Source: Streptomyces sp. NRRL WC-3605 (GTDB taxonomy: Bacteria; Actinomycetota; Actinomycetes; Streptomycetales; Streptomycetaceae). Taken from it: 64,000 bases of DNA. The notes under the pieces are model-generated. The model was given only the letters and a program-made list of their open reading frames with translations, ran no database searches and had not been told where the DNA came from. Both the position numbers and the translations under genes were made by a program. Location: contig NZ_LLZN01000063.1 in assembly GCF_001509795.1 (NCBI RefSeq), positions 66,199-130,198 of the forward strand. The letters are read 5' to 3'. This document shows positions 54,759-64,000 of this stretch, one piece after another (the stretch's first letter is position 1; each line of letters begins with the position of its first letter).

Positions 54759-57700
54759 TCAGCTTTCGGTCTCTCCCTTGGTGGACCACTCGTTGGCGAA
54801 GTGCTCCATCTGGCGGAGAACCAAGTCGATGGCCTCCTTCTGCTGGTCCGGCGGGTAGTTGTTGCGGGCCAGGAGGCGCTTGATGGTGCTGCGCAGGCGG
54901 GCACGGACGGACTCGCGGGCGATCCAGTCGGGCTTGAGCTGGCGGCGGACCTCGGCGACCAGTTCGCGGGCGATGCCGGCCAGGACCTCGTCACCCATGA
55001 GCGAGCGGGCCGTACCGTGGTCGGCAACGGCGTCGTAGAAGGCGAGTTCACGCCAGTTGAGAGGCGGGTCGAACTTCTCGCCCCGCTTGGCGTCGGCCAT
55101 GACGTCCTTGGCCATCTCGACCAGTTTGGCGATGAGTTCGGCGCTGGTGTACTGCTGGCGCATGTAACGCACCATCAGGTCCTGGAGACGCTCGGAGAAC
55201 GTCGTCTGCCGGACGATGTTGTGCCGGGTGACCTCGCGCATCTTCCGCTCGACGAGCCGCCGCAGTGCCTCGGCCGCCAGGTGCGGGGTCTGGCTCTGCT
55301 GGAGCTGGGCGACGAGCGCGTCGGTGAGGTGGGTCAGGTCGGCGGTCTCCAGTCCGGCCTCGGCGAACAGGTCGGTCACTCCACCCGTCTCCACGACGGA
55401 CGACGTGAGCTGGGAGAGGTACAGCTCGACGTCGCGGGCCACCGGAAGGCCCCGTGCCTCGCGCTCCATGGCGTCCAGCTTGGCCATGTAGGCGCGGACC
55501 TCGACGAAGAACTGGATGTGCCTCTTCCAGGCCGGCGTGTCCGCGAACCGCTCCCCCACCTCCTTCGAGCTGCCCGCCAGCGCCCAGAAGCGCTCAAGAC
55601 GGTAGGCGTGGTCACGGAAGCGTCGGCCCAGGGTCTGGCGCGGGTCGTCGAGCTGGTCGGGGTCGTTGCCCTTGGTGCGGGGGTCGCGCAGGTGGTTGGC
55701 CGTCTTCAGGGCCGCGTCGACGAAGGCACGGGGGCCGGGGCGGTCGAGCAGGGGTTCCCACGCGAAGCCGCGCAGGATGCCGGTGAGGATGTCGTACTCG
55801 TTGCGCAGCTCGTCCAGTGCGCGCTCGACGTCCTGGCCGAGGGTGCGGTCGCGCTGGTCGGCCTCGGTGTACTCGGCGATGGCCCGCTGGAGGTTCTCCG
55901 TCAGCGGGGCGTAGCCGACGAGGAGGCCGTCCTCCTTTCCGCGGAAGCGGCGGTTGACGCGGGCCAGGGCCTGCATCAGGTTGGCGCCCTTGAGCGGCCG
56001 GTCCAGGTACATGGTGTGGATCGGCGGGGCGTCGAAGCCGGTCAGCAGCATGTTGTTGACGATGAGCAGTTCCAGCTCGTCGTCGGGGTCCTTGGCCCGG
56101 TTGATGACGGCCTTACGGCGGCTGTCGGTCAGCGCGTGGGCGAGCAGGGCGTCCAAGTCCTTGCGGGAGTTGGACGAGAAGACGATCTTCATCGTGCCCC
56201 TCTCGAACTCGTCGCTGTGCCACTCGGGACGCAGCTCGCGCAGGGCGTCGTAGACGCGGACGCAGATCTCGCGGGTCGCGCACACCACCATCGCCTTGCC
56301 GGGCGCCCCGCCCGACTCGGAGGCGCCGACGAACGGCTTCATCCGCTCCCGGCGCGCCTCCCAGTGCTCCACCAGGTCGGCCGCGAGGTCGCGTATGCGG
56401 GCCGGCGCGCCGTACATGGCGTTCATCGTCGCCACGGCCTGTTCGACGCGGCGGCGCTCGGTGTCGTCGAGGCCCTCGGTGATCCGGTCGGCCTCTTCGT
56501 CGATGGTGGTCGGATCGACGTCGTGGTCCAGGACGAGCTGGATCACGCGGCTCTCGTGGTAGACCTTCACGGTCGCGCCGTCGTCGGCGGCCCGCTTGAG
56601 GTCGTAGACGTCGATGTAGTCGCCGAACACCTCGCGGGTGTTGCGGTCGGCCTCCGAGATCGGGGTACCGGTGAAGGCGAGCAGCGTGGCGTGCGGGAGC
56701 GCGTCGCGCAGATGGCGGGCGAGGCCGTTGAGGTCGTCGTAGTGGCTGCGGTGGGCCTCGTCGACGATCACGACGATGTTCCGGCGGTCGGAGAGCATCG
56801 GGTGGTCGGTGCCCGACTCCCGCTCCTCCTTGGTCTTGCCGAACTTCTGGAGCGTGGTGAAGAGGATCCCTCCCGTCCTCTTCGCCGCAAGCTCCTCCCG
56901 GAGTTCGGCGCGGGTGACGACCTGCCTCGGCGTCTCCGGGAGGATCTCGCTCTCCTGGAAGGTGCTGTAGAGCTGGTCATCGAGGTCCGTGCGGTCGGTG
57001 ACGACCACCACGGTGGGGTTCAGCAGGGCCGGGTCCCGCATCACCATGGTGGTGGTGAGGACCATCTCCTCCGACTTGCCGGAACCCTGGGTGTGCCAGA
57101 CGACGCCAGCCTTGCCGTCGCTCGCCGACGCCGTGCGGACGGCGTCGGCGGCGCGGGTGACCGCGTGGTACTGGTGCGGCTTCGCGATCCGCTTCATCCG
57201 CTTCGACGGGACGAAGTTGATGAAGGACTGGATCAGTTCGAGAAAGCGGGACTGGGTGAACAGGCCGTGCAATGCCAGGTTCTGTCCCGACTCCGAGAAA
57301 CCGTCGGCGGTCAGCGGGTCGACGCGGGCGCCGAACTCGTCCGTGTTCCATGGGGCGAAGTGCTCGTACGGGGTGAACGGCGTGCCGTACTTGGCGGTGA
57401 TGCCGTCGGAGAGCAGAACGACCGCGTTGTAGCGGAAGGCGGTCGGGAACTCCTGGACGTACCGGGCGACTTGGGCGTGGGCAGTCTGGAGGGTCGCGTC
57501 CTCGTCGCCGGCGCGCTTCAGCTCGATGGCGGCGAGGGGCAGGCCGTTGACGTACAGGATGACGTCGAAGCGGCGGTTCCTGTCGCCGTCGATCACCGTG
57601 ACCTGACTGAGGGCGCGATAGGTGTTCGCGTCCGGGTCGTCCAGGTCGAGGAGACGGATGGTGGGGTTGTGCTCGGCACCGTGGGAGTCGGTGTAGGTGA

Positions 57701-58034
57701 CCGAACGTATGCCGGTGGTGAGGTGGCGGTGGGCGGCCCGGTTCTCCTCGTAGGTGTCCTGAGAGCCGGGAGTGGCGGCGGTCGCCACGGCATCGTGGAC
57801 GGCGTCCGGGGGCAGCTCCGGGTTCAGGCGCTCGATGGCCTCCTGGAGGTCCGGGTAGAGGATGAGGTCGTCCCAGGACTTCCGGTGGTCGGAACCGGGC
57901 GCGAACGCGTTACCGGAGGCCGGCTGCCAGGCCAACTCGGCCAGCTCGTCGAGCGCGAGCAGCTCCCAGTCGGCTTCGGTGGGGCGGCGGTGGCTTCTGT
58001 CGTCGGGCTCGTTTCCGTCGTGGGGCGTCGTCAT
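54759..58034 (-). CDS. hsdR: type I restriction enzyme R subunit
   Basis: 1091 residues. Endonuclease domain: Asp157 and the ELK triad (171-173) in FDVILYVNGLPLAAIELKRA. SF2 translocase: HTQGSGKS (Walker A, 314-321), DEAH (425-428), FTGTP (454-458, motif III), and QALARVNRRFRGK (motif VI, about 695). A C-terminal helical domain contacts the MTase. All catalytic residues are present, so the subunit should be active. ATGA overlap with hsdS (58031-58034). It translocates DNA and cuts at unmodified sites. Confidence 0.95.
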   Translation of the reverse strand: MTTPHDGNEPDDRSHRRPTEADWELLALDELAELAWQPASGNAFAPGSDHRKSWDDLILYPDLQEAIERLNPELPPDAVHDAVATAATPGSQDTYEENRAAHRHLTTGIRSVTYTDSHGAEHNPTIRLLDLDDPDANTYRALSQVTVIDGDRNRRFDVILYVNGLPLAAIELKRAGDEDATLQTAHAQVARYVQEFPTAFRYNAVVLLSDGITAKYGTPFTPYEHFAPWNTDEFGARVDPLTADGFSESGQNLALHGLFTQSRFLELIQSFINFVPSKRMKRIAKPHQYHAVTRAADAVRTASASDGKAGVVWHTQGSGKSEEMVLTTTMVMRDPALLNPTVVVVTDRTDLDDQLYSTFQESEILPETPRQVVTRAELREELAAKRTGGILFTTLQKFGKTKEERESGTDHPMLSDRRNIVVIVDEAHRSHYDDLNGLARHLRDALPHATLLAFTGTPISEADRNTREVFGDYIDVYDLKRAADDGATVKVYHESRVIQLVLDHDVDPTTIDEEADRITEGLDDTERRRVEQAVATMNAMYGAPARIRDLAADLVEHWEARRERMKPFVGASESGGAPGKAMVVCATREICVRVYDALRELRPEWHSDEFERGTMKIVFSSNSRKDLDALLAHALTDSRRKAVINRAKDPDDELELLIVNNMLLTGFDAPPIHTMYLDRPLKGANLMQALARVNRRFRGKEDGLLVGYAPLTENLQRAIAEYTEADQRDRTLGQDVERALDELRNEYDILTGILRGFAWEPLLDRPGPRAFVDAALKTANHLRDPRTKGNDPDQLDDPRQTLGRRFRDHAYRLERFWALAGSSKEVGERFADTPAWKRHIQFFVEVRAYMAKLDAMEREARGLPVARDVELYLSQLTSSVVETGGVTDLFAEAGLETADLTHLTDALVAQLQQSQTPHLAAEALRRLVERKMREVTRHNIVRQTTFSERLQDLMVRYMRQQYTSAELIAKLVEMAKDVMADAKRGEKFDPPLNWRELAFYDAVADHGTARSLMGDEVLAGIARELVAEVRRQLKPDWIARESVRARLRSTIKRLLARNNYPPDQQKEAIDLVLRQMEHFANEWSTKGETES

Positions 58035-59236
58035 GTGGCGTCCTCGACAACCTTCTCGGCGTTCTTGACGCGGAGGCGGCCGGAGATGAGTTGGGGGAGG
58101 AGCGTGGCGCGGAGGGTGGTGAGGGTGCGGGACTCCGCTTGGAGTGACTTCATGTGAGCAAAGGCTGCGGAGGCCTCTCGGCCGAAAGCGGCCAGCGCGT
58201 CCGCGTCAGGGCGGTTCACCTCGTAGTTCGCGGCATCTGCCGCGCTGACCCGCTGCCGCCCGGACGTGCCGGCCATATTGCGGATGGCGTGCGCACGGAA
58301 CCGGCTGTCCCGGGCCAGGAAATAGCTGAGTTCGCCGGGAACTCCGGGGAGCGAGCGCATAACGATGAATTCAGTGGAACCAAGCCCGATTTCGCCGTCT
58401 TCCATGAAGTCGACGTAGCCGGTCTTGCCATTTTCCAAGCAGGGGGTAATGCGGGCGAGGAGTGTGTCACCGTTCATGAACCTCGGGCCCGACTTCGGCG
58501 CCCTCCGTGTCCATGCTGGAATACTGGCCCGGTCGGTCTGCAATGCCGCCATGTCCACATAGACGGGCTCATCCGCAGACGGCTTCGCGACCTTTGGATT
58601 GAAAGTCAAGAGGTCCGTGACCGGCACAGCTCTTTCAGCACTCGGCTCATCGGCCAGTCCCAGCTCCGCGTAACGGCACTGCAGCAACTTCTCGTAGGTG
58701 GTCGAGGTGCGTTCGTTGACCGCAATCTTGTCATCCAGTGCGCCGAGGACTGCTCCGATCCGCCGCTGCTCCGCGAGTTCCGGCACTGCCGGGATACGCA
58801 GGTCACGCACCTGGGCAACGCGTAGGTGGGCCACAGTCGACCCGGAGGCCTGGGAGTGCAGCATATCCTGAACCGTGGGGCTAAGGAGGAAATAATGCAG
58901 GAATCGCGAGTCCGTGCGCTGCTCTTTGGGGCGCAGAAGCATCGTCCGCTGCCCGAGGCAGATGCGCATCCCCTCTTCTATACGGCCGACTCGCCCCACT
59001 GGAGCCTCGCGGGTCAGAACGATGTCACCGGCTTGTGGAACCGCGCGCGCTGTCCAGGTGTCGAAGGTCTCACGACTGACCGGCTTGGCGTCCGACAGCC
59101 GAATACGGCCGTCTATGATGTTTGGCGTACCGATGGAGAAACCTGCGATCTCCTCGCCGGGAAAAGCCTCCGGAGGTGTCCGGTTCTTGCAGTCCACGAC
59201 CAGTTCACAGAGGTCGGCAAGAGTCAGCTGCGTCAT
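58031..59236 (-). CDS. hsdS: type I RM specificity subunit
   Basis: 401 residues with two target-recognition domains (about 5-150 and 200-340) separated by a conserved helical spacer ([20 protein letters not shown]) and a C-terminal helix ([16 protein letters not shown]). TRD1 carries [18 protein letters not shown] and GQRTMLLRP. The DNA of both TRDs is clearly less GC-rich than the flanking hsdR and hsdM genes, as expected when TRDs are exchanged horizontally. The two TRDs each read half of a bipartite target; the target cannot be predicted here. Confidence 0.93.
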   Translation of the reverse strand: MTQLTLADLCELVVDCKNRTPPEAFPGEEIAGFSIGTPNIIDGRIRLSDAKPVSRETFDTWTARAVPQAGDIVLTREAPVGRVGRIEEGMRICLGQRTMLLRPKEQRTDSRFLHYFLLSPTVQDMLHSQASGSTVAHLRVAQVRDLRIPAVPELAEQRRIGAVLGALDDKIAVNERTSTTYEKLLQCRYAELGLADEPSAERAVPVTDLLTFNPKVAKPSADEPVYVDMAALQTDRASIPAWTRRAPKSGPRFMNGDTLLARITPCLENGKTGYVDFMEDGEIGLGSTEFIVMRSLPGVPGELSYFLARDSRFRAHAIRNMAGTSGRQRVSAADAANYEVNRPDADALAAFGREASAAFAHMKSLQAESRTLTTLRATLLPQLISGRLRVKNAEKVVEDAT

Positions 59237-60852
59237 CGGACGTTCTCCAACTGCTCACGGACCGTCTTCTCCAGTTCGGCCGACTTGTCGAAGAGCGCGT
59301 GAAGCTCCTCCGTCAGCTTGCTGATCCTCTCCGCAATCGCCTCTGCGTCCTCTTCCTCCGCCTCGACAGCCCCCACATACCGCCCCGGCGTAAGTACGTA
59401 CCCGTGCTCCCGTACCTTCTCCAGGTCGGCCGAGTAGCAGAAGCCCGGCACGTCCTCATACGTCAGCCCGACCTCACGCGCCGACGCCGTGCCGCGCCAC
59501 GCGTGGTAAGTGTCGGCAATCTTCCCGAGGTCAGCCTCCGTGAAGACGCGCTCTGTCCGGTCCACCATTTCACCCATCCCTCGGGCGTCGATGAACAGGA
59601 TCTCGCCACGCCGGTCGTCCAACCGCCGGGCGCCCTGAGGCGTCTTATCCTTTGACAGGAACCACAGGCACGCCGGGATCTGCGTCGTGCGGAAGAGCTG
59701 CGAGGGCAGCGCCACCATGCAAGCGACCAAATCGGCCTCGATCAGCGCCTGCCTGATCTCGCCCTCGCCGCTGGACTGGGAGCTCATCGAGCCGTTGGCC
59801 AAGACGATGCCGGCCGTGCCCTTCTCCCCCAGCTTGGAGATCATGTGCTGGAGCCACGCATAGTTGGCGTTGTTCTTCGGCGGGACCCCGTACTTCCAGC
59901 GCGGGTCGGTCTCATCCCTCGCCCAGTCCTTGATGTTGAAGGGCGGGTTGGCCATGACGAAGTCGGCCTTGAGGTCCGGGTGCTTGTCGTCGGCGAAGGT
60001 GTCGCCCCAGCGCGCGGCGAGGTTGCCGTCAATGCCGTGGATGGCGAGGTTCATCTTGGCCAGGCGCCAGGTGCGCTCGTTCAGCTCCTGGCCGTAGACC
60101 GCGATGTCGGCCTTGTGGCCCCGGCCCCGGTGCGCCTGGATGAACTTGCTGGCCTGCACGAACATGCCGCCCGACCCACACGCCGGGTCGTACACCCGCC
60201 CCTCGTACGGCTCCAGGATTTCCACGATGAGCCGGACGACGGAGCTCGGCGTGTAGAACTCCCCGCCCCGCTTCCCCTCCGCCCGCGCGAAGTTGCCGAG
60301 GAAGTACTCGTACACCTCGCCCAGCAGGTCCTGCGCCGGCTTGTCCCCGCTCCCCCCGAAGCGGGCGTCGCTGATGAGGTCGACGAGTTCACCCAGGCGC
60401 TTCTGGTCGACGCGGTCCTGGTTGAAAATCTTCGGGAGGACACCCGTCAGGGAGGCGTTCTCCCGCATGATCGCGTCCATCGCCTCGTCCAGGAGCTTGC
60501 CCACACCCTGCGCCTTGGCGTGCGCGGCGATCCAGGACCAGCGGGCGGTCTCCGGGACCCAGAAGACGTGGGCGCCGGTGTACTCGTCGCGGTCCTCCAG
60601 GAAGTCGCCGATCTGCTCCTCGGAGATGCCGTCCTCGGCGAGTTCCTTGGCCAGCTCGGTGCGGCGCTCCTCGAAGGCGTCCGAGACGTACTTCAGGAAG
60701 ATCAGGCCGAGGACGAACTCCTTGTACTGGGCGGCGTCGATGGAGCCGCGGAGCTTGTCGGCCGCCTTCCAGAGGATGTCCTGGATCTCCTTGGCGGTGG
60801 AGGCGCTGAACAGCTCCGCCTGGTCGGCGGGCTTCTTCTGACGTGGAGGCAT
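59233..60852 (-). CDS. hsdM: type I RM N6-adenine methyltransferase subunit
   Basis: 539 residues. HsdM N-terminal helical domain ([20 protein letters not shown]), then the MTase with [22 protein letters not shown]-binding DPACGSGG (222-229) and catalytic NPPF (302-305). Both motifs are intact. The C-terminal helix ([20 protein letters not shown]) docks HsdS. ATGA overlap with hsdS. The upstream gene ends 17 bp before. Confidence 0.95.
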   Translation of the reverse strand: MPPRQKKPADQAELFSASTAKEIQDILWKAADKLRGSIDAAQYKEFVLGLIFLKYVSDAFEERRTELAKELAEDGISEEQIGDFLEDRDEYTGAHVFWVPETARWSWIAAHAKAQGVGKLLDEAMDAIMRENASLTGVLPKIFNQDRVDQKRLGELVDLISDARFGGSGDKPAQDLLGEVYEYFLGNFARAEGKRGGEFYTPSSVVRLIVEILEPYEGRVYDPACGSGGMFVQASKFIQAHRGRGHKADIAVYGQELNERTWRLAKMNLAIHGIDGNLAARWGDTFADDKHPDLKADFVMANPPFNIKDWARDETDPRWKYGVPPKNNANYAWLQHMISKLGEKGTAGIVLANGSMSSQSSGEGEIRQALIEADLVACMVALPSQLFRTTQIPACLWFLSKDKTPQGARRLDDRRGEILFIDARGMGEMVDRTERVFTEADLGKIADTYHAWRGTASAREVGLTYEDVPGFCYSADLEKVREHGYVLTPGRYVGAVEAEEEDAEAIAERISKLTEELHALFDKSAELEKTVREQLENVR

Positions 60853-60869
60853 CGGGTGGGCCGTCTCCT

Positions 60870-63011
60870 TCAGTGGGTGTCGGTGTGCGGAAGTGGCTGG
60901 ATGGTGAGCGTGCCGTCGGTCATGCCGGCCGCCATCACGCGGGTCAGGTCGTCGAGCGCGGCCGTCTGCTCTCGCAGTAACGCCGCGCGGCTCTCGATCT
61001 CGGCGAGGACGGCCTCGTACAGGTCGGCCTCGGTGCTGCTCAGGTCGGGGACGACCAGGTCCTCGATACGGCGGGAGGCGCGTACCGCACCACTCGTGCG
61101 GGCGTGCTCCCCCGCCGCCGCCCGCAGCAGCGCCGCCAGCACCCGGGGCCGTACCGGCGGGTCCGCGTCGGGATGCACCCGCAGGATGCGGGCCGGTGCC
61201 GCGACCAGCGAGACGCCCTCCACGTCGACGTACACGCCGAAGTGCGGGTGGGCGGTGACCACAAGGTCCCCGGGCTCGGTGAACTGGGCGTGCTCGTAGG
61301 CCGTGAGGAGGATGCCACGGTCCATGCGGCGGCCGCCGATGCGGGCGGTGCCGAGGATCTCCTCGGGGGTGAGGACCGTGTAGTGGCCCTCGGGGGTGAG
61401 GTGTTCGGGGGCGAAGCGGTGGCCGGGGCGGCGGCGCAGGCGGCGGGCGCGCAGGAGGCGGCCGACGGACGTACGACGGACCGGCTGGCTCTCCGGGCGC
61501 AACTCCGCCTGAGCGCGCAGCCGAAGGTCGCCGGCCCGCGCACGCTCGTGGAGTTCACTCAGGCGCCGTTCCAGGTCCGCGATGACCGCCGGGCGTTCCA
61601 CCACCGTCCGCACGTGCCGGGACGCGAGCGTCCGGTGCTGCGGAGTGAACGCGGCACCGGGGCTGCCGTCCAGGTCGGTGCCGTGGACGATGGCGGCGTG
61701 GCGCGGTTCGTGACGTCGGTCGGGGGTCCACCCCGAGGCACGCCAGATGGCGATGTCCTCGGCGAGGGCGTCGAGGACGGGCTCGGTGAGCGGCCGGGCG
61801 GAGTAGTCCGCGAGGAGAACGAGACCCGTGCGCTGCTCCTCGGGGACGCGGGCGAGGATCCAGACCGCCGTGCGGTAGCCGGGGCGGTAGGCGTAGGCGC
61901 CGTCGGGGAGGCTGATCGCCGCCTTGAGTAAACCGGGCTCCAGGAACGAGCGGCGCAGCCGGTCGGCGTCGCCGTGCCGGGCGAGGGGGCCGATGAGGAC
62001 GTCGGCGGGGCCGAGGACGACGGCGGTGGCGCCGGTGTCGAGGTAGTCGGTGAGGGCGGCAACCTGGTCCAGGACCGCCTTGGCGTCGCGGGTCTCGGCG
62101 GCCTCGTACGGGAGGGCGCAGACCATGAGGTTGGGGTAGCCCCACTCGTCGGCGGTCAGCTCCTCGCCCTCGGCGACGTCGAGCCGGAACTCGTACACCC
62201 CGCGCACCAGCATCCGACGGCGGATCATGCGTACGCGGACCGGGTCGGGGTCGGCGGCGAGGTAGACGTGGCGGGAGTCCTCGGCGGCGCGGTCGTGGAG
62301 GGCGGCCGGGAGGTCACCGGAGCGGGCGTGCGGGACGGCGATCACCGCGCCCTCGTCGAGGGTGTCGATGCCGGAGAGGGCGGCGAGGGCGCGGACCACG
62401 GCCGGGGTGGGCCCGTCGGCGGCCGGGTCGTGGGAGCCGAGGCGGGGGCGGGCCTGGAGGATCCAGTCGAAGGCCTCGGCGGGGTTGTAGGCGGCGTCGA
62501 TCAGCTCGTCGGCGAGGTGGGCGAGGGCCGGGCCGGTGCGGTCGGGGTCGGGCAGGGCCCGCAGTTCGGAGAGGAGGAAGCGGTCTTCCGGGTCGAGGTC
62601 GGCAGCGCTGTCCACGACGGCGTTCCAGGGCCGGCCGTCGGCGACGGGGGCGTCGAGCTGCTGGTGCAGGCAGACCAGGGAGGTCAGCGCGCCGAGCAGG
62701 ACGGACGCGGACAGGGTCGGGCTGCGCCAGGCGGCCAGGGTGTGCAGGGCGAGCTCGGCGCGGAGCCGGCGGGGGTCGGTGTTGCCGCGGCCGGTGGAGG
62801 CGAGCCAGTCGACGACCGCGCGGGCGTCGAACAGGGGACGTCCGTCCTCGTGGGCGACGGGAGCGGGGAAGTCCGGGTGGCGGCGGGCCCAGGTGGTGGG
62901 GACCGGGCGCTTGACCTGGGCGAGGGCGGCGATCTCGGCATATGTGATCCGCCAGGCCGGGGTTTCGGGCAGTATTGCGGCGGACGCCCCTGTGGTCGTG
63001 TGTGCCGTCAT
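60870..63011 (-). CDS. HTH plus degenerate N6-methylase plus TRD-like protein, first gene of the RM operon
   Basis: 713 residues. Residues 20-80 are a MerR/excisionase-like winged helix ([20 protein letters not shown] ... [13 protein letters not shown]). Residues about 200-480 follow an HsdM-like MTase outline but with the SAM loop replaced (VPHARSGDL at 226-234 where D-P-A-C-G-x-G would stand) and the catalytic NPPY replaced by CALPY (298-302). Residues 480-690 resemble an HsdS-like TRD with coiled coil ([20 protein letters not shown]). I infer a catalytically dead MTase paralogue that can bind DNA. It is the promoter-proximal gene of the RM operon, with the shared palindrome 123 bp upstream. 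Confidence 0.75.
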   Translation of the reverse strand: MTAHTTTGASAAILPETPAWRITYAEIAALAQVKRPVPTTWARRHPDFPAPVAHEDGRPLFDARAVVDWLASTGRGNTDPRRLRAELALHTLAAWRSPTLSASVLLGALTSLVCLHQQLDAPVADGRPWNAVVDSAADLDPEDRFLLSELRALPDPDRTGPALAHLADELIDAAYNPAEAFDWILQARPRLGSHDPAADGPTPAVVRALAALSGIDTLDEGAVIAVPHARSGDLPAALHDRAAEDSRHVYLAADPDPVRVRMIRRRMLVRGVYEFRLDVAEGEELTADEWGYPNLMVCALPYEAAETRDAKAVLDQVAALTDYLDTGATAVVLGPADVLIGPLARHGDADRLRRSFLEPGLLKAAISLPDGAYAYRPGYRTAVWILARVPEEQRTGLVLLADYSARPLTEPVLDALAEDIAIWRASGWTPDRRHEPRHAAIVHGTDLDGSPGAAFTPQHRTLASRHVRTVVERPAVIADLERRLSELHERARAGDLRLRAQAELRPESQPVRRTSVGRLLRARRLRRRPGHRFAPEHLTPEGHYTVLTPEEILGTARIGGRRMDRGILLTAYEHAQFTEPGDLVVTAHPHFGVYVDVEGVSLVAAPARILRVHPDADPPVRPRVLAALLRAAAGEHARTSGAVRASRRIEDLVVPDLSSTEADLYEAVLAEIESRAALLREQTAALDDLTRVMAAGMTDGTLTIQPLPHTDTH

Positions 63012-63134
63012 GGACGTGTCGCCCCCCTCTCCCCGGTCACCGAGGCCGGCTTTGTCGCCTCGCGGTCCTCCCCTCCTTCAGCGGGGCGGACGTCAGCAAT
63101 CTACATCGACCCCTGACTCCTGGAGGAAACTCGG

Positions 63135-63154
63135 CTGATAATACGGGTTATCAG
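63135..63154. promoter_or_regulatory. palindromic operator candidate upstream of the RM operon
   Basis: CTGATAAT-ACGG-GTTATCAG, an inverted repeat (7 of 8 bp) nearly identical to that at 51791-51810. It lies 123 bp before the start of the HTH/degenerate methylase gene and 81 bp before the start of the divergent gene at 63236. Confidence 0.65.
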
Positions 63155-63235
63155 TGATCTCGGCACCGATCCTTCGGTATGGCAGGCACCTTGTGACCAG
63201 CAAGCGCCACGACGCCGAACCGGAGGACCACCGCA

Positions 63236-63871
63236 ATGAGCTACCCGCCCTCGACACCGCCCAGCACCCCGCAGCCCTCCGGGTCCGGGAACGCGCCGAG
63301 CTGGGGCGCCGTACCGCCGATGCCGGTCACGACGGCCGGCCCCGGGCAGCCTCCGGCGGGCGTGCCGACGGGGCCGAAGGCATCGCGCCGCAAGGCCTGG
63401 CTCACCCACGGCGCGACCGCGCTCGTCGCCCTCTTGATCGGCGCGGGCATAGGCGACGACGGGGAAGCCGGCGGCACAGACGACGCCTCCGCACCCGCCC
63501 CTGCCGTCACTGTCACCAAGACAGCATCTGCCGAAGTCGGCGAGCCTAAGCCGGCCGTCACGGTCACCGAGAAGGTCACTGTGACTCCCAAGCCCCCCAA
63601 GCCGGCCAAGAAGGCGGGAGCCGCCACCACGGTAGAAGGCGACGGGCAGTACCTCGTCGGGGAGGACATGCAGGCAGGTACGTACAGGACCGCCGGCCCC
63701 GACAAGGGCAGCGTCATCGAGAACTGCTACTGGGCGCGCACCAAGAACGCCTCCGGGGAGTTCGAAGCGATCATCGCCAACGCGAACCTCCAGGGCCAGG
63801 GGCGGGTGACGGTCAACAAGGGCGAGTACTTCGAGACCAACGGCTGCCAGGAGTGGACCAAGGTCGGCTGA
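63236..63871 (+). CDS. single-pass membrane protein with C-terminal extracellular domain
   Basis: 211 residues. Cytoplasmic Pro/Ser/Gly-rich lead (SYPPSTPPSTPQPSGSGNAP), one transmembrane helix (GATALVALLIGAGIG, about 58-75), a Thr/Val/Lys/Pro stalk (VTVTEKVTVTPKPPKPAKKA), and a small beta domain (DGQYLVGEDMQAGTYRTAGP ... NCYWAR ... ANLQGQGRVTVNKGEYF). The domain recurs in Streptomyces exported proteins of unknown role; two cysteines could form a disulfide. It diverges from the RM operon and shares its intergenic palindrome. Confidence 0.8.
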   Translation: MSYPPSTPPSTPQPSGSGNAPSWGAVPPMPVTTAGPGQPPAGVPTGPKASRRKAWLTHGATALVALLIGAGIGDDGEAGGTDDASAPAPAVTVTKTASAEVGEPKPAVTVTEKVTVTPKPPKPAKKAGAATTVEGDGQYLVGEDMQAGTYRTAGPDKGSVIENCYWARTKNASGEFEAIIANANLQGQGRVTVNKGEYFETNGCQEWTKVG

Positions 63872-63915
63872 CGAGTTGCCGCAGACGCCGCCGCGCTCGT
63901 TGGGGGGGTGCCCCT

Positions 63916-64000
63916 ATGTCTCTGGTCAAGGTAGATGGGTGCTGGTTCGGCGTCTGGGACGATGTGCCTGTGCATGCTGATGACGAGGTTGGCGAGGGTG
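63916..64000 (+). CDS. possible start of a further gene, cut by the window edge
   Basis: ATG 63916 opens MSLVKVDGCWFGVWDDVPVH followed by an acidic run to the window edge. No ribosome site beyond a G-run (GGGGGGG at about 63902-63908). Too short to identify. Confidence 0.25.
   Translation, partial: MSLVKVDGCWFGVWDDVPVHADDEVGEG

Overview
The window is high-GC DNA from a Streptomyces-type actinomycete. It has dense overlapping genes, GTG starts, GC-rich hairpin terminators and many actinobacterial families (DUF3159, DUF3710, DUF3093, DUF4193, SepH, CutRS, BldB/WhiJ-type DUF397, SpoIIE phosphatases). I see no rRNA, tRNA or CRISPR array. The block from about 24 to 47 kb has the order I remember for the dut-cutRS-hemH-sepH part of Streptomyces chromosomes. 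The flanks look accessory.

0.1-10 kb, small metabolic and regulatory genes: a VOC protein, a HEAT-repeat/MerR operon, a LysR regulator divergent from a PPOX flavoprotein and a PDR/VanB reductase, a DUF3253 protein, a secreted protein, and a pyruvate-oxidase-like ThDP enzyme. The last is followed by a truncated enolase-superfamily gene fused to a scrap of a GH15 gene.

10-24 kb, stress signalling, partly decayed: two SpoIIE/PP2C phosphatases, a metOD1 protein, a STAS - MEDS/HATPase - SigB/F-type sigma factor operon, a lone HATPase anti-sigma protein, two large APC-permease paralogues, a DUF5994 protein and an IS5-type transposase remnant. The second permease has two in-frame amber codons and a 3' frameshift. 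The sigma factor and a small unknown gene each carry a single-base frameshift. These lesions fall within a few kb, so either the region is decaying or the assembly is faulty there.

24-47 kb, conserved core: RNA methyltransferase, KimA-like permease with two TrkA-type proteins, DUF3159/OB-fold pair, secreted alginate lyase, PaaI-dut-DUF3710 operon, DUF4193, cutRS, inositol monophosphatase, ferrochelatase, an MFS exporter behind an iron-box-like site, a sugar-lactone oxidase, sepH and sseA. An MFS gene at 47-48 kb has lost its 5' third, which marks the edge of rearranged DNA.

48-64 kb, defence/regulatory island: a lipoprotein; a Rad50-like zinc-hook ATPase operon with a small helical partner; a WhiJ-like trio (HATPase, XRE-DUF5753, DUF397); and an operon reading HTH/degenerate N6-methylase protein - hsdM - hsdS - hsdR - EcsC-like protein. 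Nearly identical 20-bp palindromes lie about 125-130 bp upstream of both the zinc-hook ATPase operon and the RM operon and occur nowhere else that I noticed. This suggests one regulator controls the two modules together. I regard this as the most interesting candidate system here.
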